From assembly GCF_007829815.1 (NCBI RefSeq), contig NZ_VIWT01000001.1:5051001-5115000 (forward strand): a DNA stretch of 64,000 nt, read 5' to 3'. Of the stretch, positions 58,362-64,000 are shown piece after piece (positions within the stretch are counted from its first letter, which is position 1; each line of letters opens with the position of its first letter). The notes under the pieces were generated by a model that saw only the letters and a list, made by a program, of their open reading frames with translations, searched no databases and was not told the DNA's origin. Source of the DNA: Kitasatospora viridis. Its GTDB lineage: Bacteria; Actinomycetota; Actinomycetes; Streptomycetales; Streptomycetaceae. Made by a program: the position numbers and the translations under genes.

Positions 58362-59306
58362 CTAACGAGTGAACGTCACTCCCGTCAGCGCCTCCGAGGC
58401 CGCCCAGAGCCCCTCCGCCTTGGCGCTGTCGATGGCGTGCCACGGCACCCGGGCGGGCGCCGGGAGGCCGGTCAGCCCGAACGGTCCGTCGGGCCCGTAG
58501 TAGGCCCCGCCCGCCGCGCGCTCGCTGGTGGCGGCCACCACGCTGGGCAGTGCACCCTGCGCCGCGTCCTGGGTCACCAGCGGCAGGTTCATCGCCACCG
58601 CCGAGAGGTTGGGCAGGCCGGCCCGGCGGCCGAGCGTCGGGCCGGTGGTGGCGAGGTTGGTGCGGGTCGCGCCCGGGTGCACGGCGATGCTGCGCAGGCC
58701 CCAGCCCTGGCGGAAGGCGAGCCGGTGCAGCTCCAGCGCGAACACCAGGTTGGCCAGCTTGGAGCGGGCGTACGCGTCCCAGGCGTTGTAGCGGCGCTCG
58801 GCGTTGAGGTTGTCCAGGTCGAGCCGGCCGACCCAGGCGGAGACGCTGCTCACGCTGACGACCCTGGGCGCCTCGGCGGCGAGGAGCAGCGGCAGCAGCC
58901 GGCCGGTGAGCGCGAAGTGGCCCAGGTAGTTGGTGCCGAACTGCAGCTCGAAGCCGTCCTCGGTGGTCCGGTGGCCGGGCACGGCCATCACCCCGGCGTT
59001 GTTCACCAGCGCGTCGACCGGCGTGCCGCGCTCCAGCAGCGCCTCGGCGAACGCCTTCACCGAGGCGAGCGAGGCCAGGTCCAGCTCCGCCACCGAAACC
59101 GGGCCGGCGTCGGGGGAGTTGGAGCGGATCCGGGCCGCCGCCGACTCGCCCTTGGCGGTGTTGCGCACGGCCAGCACCACCTCGGCCCCGGCCAGCGCCA
59201 GCCGCCGCGCCGTGTGGTAGCCGATCCCGCTGGTCGCCCCCGTCACGACCGCGAGCCGACCGCTCTGGTCCGGCACCGCGATGTCCCGCTCCCGCTGACC
59301 CATCAT
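58362..59306 (-). CDS. short-chain dehydrogenase/reductase
   Basis: The 314-residue product is an SDR: TGATSGIGYHTA, VLAVRNTAKGESAAARI (Arg favours NADP), NNAGVMA, SVSS and the catalytic Y-x3-K in DAYARSKLANLVFALEL. The C-terminal HPGATRTNL is typical of the retinol-dehydrogenase/WWOX-like branch. The substrate is unknown. It ends 20 bp from the 5' region of gcvH and lies between cobalamin genes without obvious link to them. Confidence 0.85.
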   Translation of the reverse strand: MMGQRERDIAVPDQSGRLAVVTGATSGIGYHTARRLALAGAEVVLAVRNTAKGESAAARIRSNSPDAGPVSVAELDLASLASVKAFAEALLERGTPVDALVNNAGVMAVPGHRTTEDGFELQFGTNYLGHFALTGRLLPLLLAAEAPRVVSVSSVSAWVGRLDLDNLNAERRYNAWDAYARSKLANLVFALELHRLAFRQGWGLRSIAVHPGATRTNLATTGPTLGRRAGLPNLSAVAMNLPLVTQDAAQGALPSVVAATSERAAGGAYYGPDGPFGLTGLPAPARVPWHAIDSAKAEGLWAASEALTGVTFTR

Positions 59307-59340
59307 CAGGCTCCTCTCGACCGACCGGTGTCCAGCGACG

Positions 59341-60072
59341 CTACCGCAGCGCCGCCACCGCCTCCGCCACCGTCCCCACCACCCGCACGCCCTCCGGCGC
59401 GGCCGGCCGCTGCACCACGACCACCGGCAGCCCCAGCTCGCGGGCCACCGCCAGCTTCGGGGTGGTGGCCGCGCCGCCGCTGTCCTTGGTGACCAGCAGG
59501 TCGATCCGGTGCTCGCGGAAGACCGCCCGCTCGCCGTCCAGGGTGAACGGGCCGCGCTCCAGCAGCACCGTCAGGTCCGGCGGCAGCGGCGGGTCCGGGT
59601 GCTCCACGGACCGGGCCACCAGGTGGACGCCGCGCACGCCCGCGAACTCGCCCAGGCCCAGCCGGCCGGTGGTGAGCAGGGCTCGCCGGCCCAGGCGCGG
59701 CAGCAGCTCGGCGGCGGCCGCGAGCGACTCCACCGGGTGCCAGTCGTCGCCCGGGACCGGGACCCAGCTGGGCCGGCGCAGCGCCAGCAGGGGAGTATGG
59801 ACCGACGCGGCGGCCTGCGCCGCGTTGCGACTGATCACCTGGGCGAAGGGATGCGTGGCGTCGATGAGGGTGTGCACCCCGTGCTCGCGGAGCCAGTCGG
59901 CGAGGCCGGCCGCGCCGCCGAAGCCGCCCACCCGGACCTCGCCCGCCGGCAGCCGGGGCTCGGCCACCCGCCCGGCCAGTGAGCTGGTGACCCGCAGGCC
60001 GGGCAGCTCCACCAGGGCGGCGGCCAACTGCCGGGCCTCGGTGGTGCCGCCGAGGATCAGGACGTGCTTCAT
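59341..60072 (-). CDS. cobK: precorrin-6A reductase CobK
   Basis: The 243-residue product has the CobK/CbiJ landmarks: VLILGGTTEARQLAAAL at the N-terminus, HTLIDATHPFAQVISRNA, ALLTTGRLGLGEFAG and IDLLVTKDSGGAATTPKL. It reduces precorrin-6A to precorrin-6B with NADPH. ATG 60072 begins directly at the first strand. It is divergent from cbiD with 29 bp between starts, so the two share a promoter region. Confidence 0.93.
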   Translation of the reverse strand: MKHVLILGGTTEARQLAAALVELPGLRVTSSLAGRVAEPRLPAGEVRVGGFGGAAGLADWLREHGVHTLIDATHPFAQVISRNAAQAAASVHTPLLALRRPSWVPVPGDDWHPVESLAAAAELLPRLGRRALLTTGRLGLGEFAGVRGVHLVARSVEHPDPPLPPDLTVLLERGPFTLDGERAVFREHRIDLLVTKDSGGAATTPKLAVARELGLPVVVVQRPAAPEGVRVVGTVAEAVAALR

Positions 60073-60101
60073 GCCGGACTCCAACTCCGAGGGGGGCGAC
60101 C

Positions 60102-61220
60102 GTGGCTGAGGGCGGCCGTACCGGACAACTGCGCAGCAGCGGCCTGCGGCCGGGCTGGACCACCGGCGCGTGCGCCACCGCCGCCACCACCGCGGCCTAC
60201 ACCGCGCTGCTCACCGGCGACTTCCCGGACCCGGTGCGGATCACCCTGCCGAAGGGTCAGCAGCCGGAGTTCGCTTTGACCGGCGAGGAGTTGACGGACA
60301 GTCAGGCCATGGCGGCGGTGGTCAAGGACGCCGGCGACGACCCGGACGTGACGCACGGCGCGGTGGTCCGCGCCACCGTGCGCCGCGGCGCGCCCGGCAG
60401 CGGCGTGGTGTTCCGGGCCGGCGAGGGCGTCGGCACCGTCACCAAGCCGGGCCTGCCGCTGGCGGTCGGCGAGCCGGCGATCAACCCGGTGCCGCGCGAG
60501 CTGATGCGCACCGCCGTGGCCGGCGTGGCCGCCGCGCACGGCGGCAGCGGCGACGTGGAGATCGAGATCTCCATCGACAACGGCGCCGAACTCGCCCGCT
60601 CCACCTGGAACCCGCGCCTGGGCATCCTCGGCGGGCTCTCGGTGCTCGGCACCACCGGCGTGGTGGTGCCCTACTCCTGCTCGGCCTGGATCGAGTCGAT
60701 CCGGCGCGGGGTGGACGTGGCCCGGGCGGCCGGGCACACCCACGTGGCCGGGTGCACCGGCTCGACCTCGGAGAAGGTGGCGATCGCCGAGTACGGACTG
60801 CCGGAGGACGCGCTGCTGGACATGGGCGACTTCGCCGGCGCCGTGCTCAAGTACCTGCGCCGCCACCCGGTGCCCCGGCTGACCATCGCCGGCGGCTTCG
60901 CCAAGCTCTCCAAGCTCGCCGCCGGCCACCTCGACCTGCACTCGGCCCGCTCCCAGGTGGACAAGGGCTACCTGGCCGGCCTGGCCCGCACCGGCGGCGC
61001 CGACGAGGAGCTGGCCGCGGCCGTGGCCGCCGCCAACACCGGCCTGCAGGCGGTGCAGCTGTGCCGGGCCGCCGGGGTGCCGCTCGGCGACCTGGTGGCC
61101 GAGGCGGCCCGGGCCACCGCGCTGGAGGTGCTGCGCGAGGCGCCGGTCGCGGTGGACGTGATCTGCATCGACCGCGGCGGCACCGTCGTCGGCCGGTGCG
61201 AACCGGCGGCCAACCGCTAG
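60102..61220 (+). CDS. cbiD: cobalt-precorrin-5B C1-methyltransferase-type CbiD
   Basis: The 372-residue product matches CbiD: GLRPGWTTGACATAATTAAY, VVKDAGDDPDVTHGA, EGVGTVTKPGLPL and PAINPVPREL. It methylates C1 after loss of the C20-derived fragment. CbiD is usually tied to the anaerobic pathway; aerobic pathways use CobF. Here it sits among CobG, CobK, CobL, CobM and CobN of the aerobic route, a mixed set seen in actinomycetes. GTG start. Confidence 0.93.
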   Translation: MAEGGRTGQLRSSGLRPGWTTGACATAATTAAYTALLTGDFPDPVRITLPKGQQPEFALTGEELTDSQAMAAVVKDAGDDPDVTHGAVVRATVRRGAPGSGVVFRAGEGVGTVTKPGLPLAVGEPAINPVPRELMRTAVAGVAAAHGGSGDVEIEISIDNGAELARSTWNPRLGILGGLSVLGTTGVVVPYSCSAWIESIRRGVDVARAAGHTHVAGCTGSTSEKVAIAEYGLPEDALLDMGDFAGAVLKYLRRHPVPRLTIAGGFAKLSKLAAGHLDLHSARSQVDKGYLAGLARTGGADEELAAAVAAANTGLQAVQLCRAAGVPLGDLVAEAARATALEVLREAPVAVDVICIDRGGTVVGRCEPAANR

Positions 61221-61228
61221 CACGGCGC

Positions 61229-61981
61229 TCAGAGCTGCGCGCTGCGGTCGCGGTCGCAGGAGTACAGGTGGCTGTCCTGGAACTGCTCCGCGGCCAGCGT
61301 GCGGCCGACCATGATCACCGCGGTGCGCAGCACGCCCGCCGCCTTCACCTGCTCGGCGATGTCGGCGAGCGAGCCGCGCAGCACCAGCTCGTCCGGGCGG
61401 CTGGCGAACGCCACCACGGCGGCCGGGCAGTCGGCGCCGTAGTGCGGCAGCAGCTCGGCCACCACCCGGTCCACGTAACGGGCCGCCAGGTGCAGCACCA
61501 GCAGCGCGCCGCTGCGGCCCAGGGTGGCCAGGTCCTCGCCGGGCGGCATCGGGGTGGCCTGCTGGGCGATCCGGGTGAGGATCACCGTCTGACCCACCGT
61601 CGGCACGGTCAGCTCGCGCTTGAGCGCCGCCGCGGCCGCCGCGAAGGCCGGCACGCCCGGCACCACCTCGTACGGCACGCCGGCCGCGTCCAGGCGCCGC
61701 ATCTGCTCGGCGACGGCGCTGAACACCGACGGGTCGCCGGAGTGCAGCCGGGCCACGTCCCGGCCGGCCGCGTGCGCGGCGACCAGCTCGGCGGTGATCT
61801 CGTCCAGGTTCAGCTTGGCGGTGTCCACCAGCCGCGCGTGCGGCGGGCACTCGGCCAGCAGCTCGGCCGGCACCAGGCTGCCCGCGTACAGGCAGACCTC
61901 GCAGCGGGCCAGCAGCCGGGCCCCGCGCACGGTGATCAGGTCGGCGGCCCCGGGGCCCGCGCCGATGAAGTAGACGGTCAC
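61229..61981 (-). CDS. cobM: precorrin-4 C11-methyltransferase CobM
   Basis: The 250-residue product has VYFIGAGPGAADLITVRGAR, LYAGSLVPAELLA, RLHSGDPSVFSAVAEQM, VPGVPAFAAAAAALKREL and the C-terminal VIMVGRTLAAEQFQDSHLY, all characteristic of CobM/CbiF. It methylates C11 with SAM. GTG 61981 overlaps the cobL stop, so cobL-cobM are coupled. It is convergent with cbiD, 8 bp apart. Confidence 0.94.
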   Translation of the reverse strand: MTVYFIGAGPGAADLITVRGARLLARCEVCLYAGSLVPAELLAECPPHARLVDTAKLNLDEITAELVAAHAAGRDVARLHSGDPSVFSAVAEQMRRLDAAGVPYEVVPGVPAFAAAAAALKRELTVPTVGQTVILTRIAQQATPMPPGEDLATLGRSGALLVLHLAARYVDRVVAELLPHYGADCPAAVVAFASRPDELVLRGSLADIAEQVKAAGVLRTAVIMVGRTLAAEQFQDSHLYSCDRDRSAQL

Positions 61982-63231
61982 TTCGTTTCTCCTCGTTCCG
62001 TTTCTCCTCGTTTCGTCACGGACCACTGGGTGACCGGCATCGCCTGGCGCCACCCGGTGAACCCACCCACCGGCACCGCGTGCGCCACCGCGAGCCGGAC
62101 CAGCTCGCCGCCGTGCCGCCGGTACCACTCGGTCAGCAGCGCCTCGGACTCCAGGGTCACGGTGTTCGCCACCAGCCGGCCGCCGGTCGGCAGCGCCGCC
62201 CAGCAGGCCTCCAGCAGCCCCGGCGCGGTCAGGCCGCCGCCGACGAAGACCGCGTCCGGCACCGGCAGCCCCGCCAGCGCCCCGGGTGCGCCGCCGGTCA
62301 CCACGCGCAGCCGCGGCACGCCGAGCGCCCGGGCGTTGCGGGCGATCCGCTCGGCCCGCAGCGGGCTCTTCTCGACGCTGACGGCCCGGCAGGACGGGTC
62401 GGCGCGCAGCCACTCGATGCCGATGCTGCCGGAGCCGCCGCCGACGTCCCAGAGCAGCTCGCCGGGCGCCGGGGCGAGCGTCGCGAGCGTCGCCGCCCGG
62501 ATGTGACGCTTCGTCAGCTGGCCGTCGCTCTCGAAGAGTTCGTCCGCCAGGCCGGGCACCAGCGAGCGCCGCGGGGTGTCCGCGGCGGCCCGGCAGTCCA
62601 CCGCGACCAGGTTCAGCGGGTCGCCCGCCGGGTGGGTCCAGGTCCCGGCGGTGCCGTCCAGCTCGCGCTCGCCCGGCGCGCCGAGGCGCTCCAGCACCCG
62701 CAGCCGGCTCGGCCCGAAGCCCCGGGCGGCGAGCAGCCCGGCGACCAGCGCGGGGGTGTGCGCGTCGGCGCTCAGCACCAGGAGCCGGCGCCCGTCGTGC
62801 AGCGCGCCCACCAGGGTGTCCGGGTCGCGGCCGACCAGGCTGACCACCGGCGTCTCCTCGACCGGCCAGCCGAGCCGGGCGCAGGCGTAGGAGACCGAGG
62901 AGGGGTGCGGCAGCACCCGCAGCCGCTCGGCGCCCAGCTCCTCGGCCAGGGTCCGCCCGATCCCGAAGAACATCGGGTCGCCGCTGGCCAGCACCGCCAC
63001 CCGGCGGCCGGCCAGCCGGGCGAACAGCCCCGGCACGGCGGGCCGCAGCGGCGAGGGCCAGGCGATCCGCTCGGCCGCCAGCTCCTCGGGCAGCAGCGCC
63101 AGTTGCCGGCCGCCGCCGACCACGGCGTCGGCCGCCGCCAGGGCGGCGCGCCCGGCCGGCCCGAGGCCGGCCCAGCCGTCGGCACCGATCCCGACCACGG
63201 TCACGGGCTCGGGCGCTGCGGTGCTGCTCAA
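61978..63231 (-). CDS. cobL: bifunctional precorrin-6Y C5,15-methyltransferase/decarboxylase CobL
   Basis: The 417-residue product is two domains. Residues 1-205 are CbiE-like (VVGIGADGWAGLGPAGR, VLASGDPMFFGIGRTLAEEL, VSYACARLGWPVEET). Residues 220-400 are CbiT-like (ESDGQLTKRHIRAATLATLA, LLWDVGGGSGSIGIEWLR, DAVFVGGGLTAPGLLEACW). It methylates C5 and C15 and removes the acetate carboxyl at C12. The start is TTG 63231, supported by GGGAGGAG six bases upstream. A tandem KRGETERGET repeat forms its last residues, produced by a duplicated 15-bp unit at the 3' end. Confidence 0.92.
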   Translation of the reverse strand: MSSTAAPEPVTVVGIGADGWAGLGPAGRAALAAADAVVGGGRQLALLPEELAAERIAWPSPLRPAVPGLFARLAGRRVAVLASGDPMFFGIGRTLAEELGAERLRVLPHPSSVSYACARLGWPVEETPVVSLVGRDPDTLVGALHDGRRLLVLSADAHTPALVAGLLAARGFGPSRLRVLERLGAPGERELDGTAGTWTHPAGDPLNLVAVDCRAAADTPRRSLVPGLADELFESDGQLTKRHIRAATLATLAPAPGELLWDVGGGSGSIGIEWLRADPSCRAVSVEKSPLRAERIARNARALGVPRLRVVTGGAPGALAGLPVPDAVFVGGGLTAPGLLEACWAALPTGGRLVANTVTLESEALLTEWYRRHGGELVRLAVAHAVPVGGFTGWRQAMPVTQWSVTKRGETERGETK

Positions 63232-63361
63232 CGAGGACTCCTCCCAGGTCAGGGCGGTGGGGCTACGGGGCCTGGGCAGCCTATCGCCCGGCCCGGCGGG
63301 CACGGTGGGCCGCGTAGAGTTGTCCCGGTCACAGTCGGCTCATCCAGGGGGAGACCGGGTC

Positions 63362-64000
63362 TTGCTGCGCATCACCTCGCGAAACGCTCGCTTCCAGCAG
63401 TGGCAGGCGCTGCTGACCAACCGGAACAAGCGGCAGCGGGCCCGCGAGTTCCTGGTCCAGGGGGTGCGCCCGATCTCGCTGGCCGTCGAGCACGGCTGGA
63501 CGGTGCGCGCGCTGCTCATCGACGCGGACCGCCGGCCCTCCGAGTGGGCCAGCGGCCTGCTGCGCACCCTGCCCGCGGCCGTCGAGCGGATCGCGATGGC
63601 CCCCGAACTGCTGGCCGAGCTGGGCGAGAAGAACGAGGCCGCGCCCGAACTGGTCGCCGTGGTCGAGCTGCCCGCCGACGACCTGGACCGGATCCCGGTC
63701 GGCCCGGACTTCCTCGGCGTGCTCTTCGACCGCCCGAGCAGCCCCGGCAACATCGGCAGCATCATCCGCTCCGCCGACGCCTTCGGCGCGCACGGCCTGC
63801 TGGTCAGCGGGCACGCGGCCGACGTCTACGACGCCAAGTCGGTGCGGGCCAGCACCGGTTCGCTGTTCGCGCTGCCCGCGGTGCGGGTGCCGTCGCCGCG
63901 CGAGGTGATGGACTGGGTCGGCGCCCGGCGGGCGGCCGGCTGCCCGGTCGTGCTGGTCGGCACCGACGAGCACGGCGAACGGCAGGTCGACGACTTCGAC
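63362..64000 (+). CDS. TrmH/SpoU-family RNA 2'-O-methyltransferase (partial, runs off the end)
   Basis: An open frame from TTG 63362 continues without stop to the window end (213 codons). It shows an N-terminal substrate-binding part (LLTNRNKRQRAREFLVQGVR) and SpoU motifs: motif 1 SSPGNIGSIIRSADAFGAHG and VRASTGSLFALPAV. This family forms alpha/beta-knot dimers that methylate ribose in rRNA or tRNA with SAM. The C-terminal motif 3 lies beyond the window. The start is not firm: GGGGGAGACCGGG lies upstream. Confidence 0.82.
   Translation, partial: MLRITSRNARFQQWQALLTNRNKRQRAREFLVQGVRPISLAVEHGWTVRALLIDADRRPSEWASGLLRTLPAAVERIAMAPELLAELGEKNEAAPELVAVVELPADDLDRIPVGPDFLGVLFDRPSSPGNIGSIIRSADAFGAHGLLVSGHAADVYDAKSVRASTGSLFALPAVRVPSPREVMDWVGARRAAGCPVVLVGTDEHGERQVDDFD

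Overview
The window is high-GC, densely packed DNA with GTG and TTG starts, ATGA/GTGA overlaps between genes and a rare TTA codon. It carries a CobN/CobG/CobIJ-type cobalamin set, SapA-like and SKLP-like secreted proteins, and XRE, PucR, MerR and ECF regulators. This points to the chromosome of a Streptomycetaceae actinomycete (Streptomyces or Kitasatospora). I recognised no rRNA, tRNA, CRISPR array or transposase gene, but none of these was searched for computationally.

Layout. 0-9 kb is accessory: a DUF5937/ArsR regulator, a secreted ricin-type lectin, a DUF4157 protein with a DRGH nuclease domain, a GNAT, a MerR/flavin monooxygenase pair around a perfect palindrome, a beta/gamma-crystallin-like secreted protein and a methyltransferase. 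9.6-19.9 kb is a compact biosynthetic cluster. Five or six forward genes encode a ROK sugar/cyclitol kinase, a 2-epi-5-epi-valiolone synthase-type sugar phosphate cyclase, a zinc dehydrogenase, a DegT aminotransferase of the scyllo-inosose type, a stand-alone condensation domain and an MFS exporter. They face a reverse-strand pair: an Aat-type aminoacyl-tRNA transferase and an NRPS adenylation-thiolation protein. Together these look able to make a C7 aminocyclitol and acylate it with amino acids, one possibly taken from aminoacyl-tRNA.

20-45 kb is mixed chromosome. It holds an MBL hydrolase, an HTH-NACHT-transmembrane protein, a septum-formation-like protein, a collapsed prolyl aminopeptidase gene, an M9 collagenase, a chloramphenicol phosphotransferase homologue next to a MerR gene, a 2OG oxygenase, and a thiol-redox group (thioredoxin, flavoprotein disulfide reductase, DsbA-like protein, VKOR). 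It also holds a lipoprotein/ECF sigma/anti-sigma group and cobN under a cobalamin riboswitch.

45.8-51.9 kb is an island of visibly lower GC between two diverged copies of a cobN-leader/SapA segment. The left copy keeps the riboswitch and a gutted SapA; the right copy keeps an intact SapA and half a riboswitch. The island holds a truncated NUDIX gene, a SLOG protein, an XRE regulator, an HATPase anti-sigma-like protein, a 56-residue peptide gene, a JmjC/cupin oxygenase, an aldo/keto reductase and an APH-fold kinase. The peptide-JmjC-reductase run is a candidate undescribed RiPP locus.

52-63.3 kb is cobalamin biosynthesis (cobG, cobH, cobIJ, cobK, cbiD, cobM, cobL) interrupted by a PucR regulator, gcvH and an SDR gene. 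A TrmH/SpoU rRNA methyltransferase gene runs off the right end. All family assignments come from reading motifs, not from database searches.
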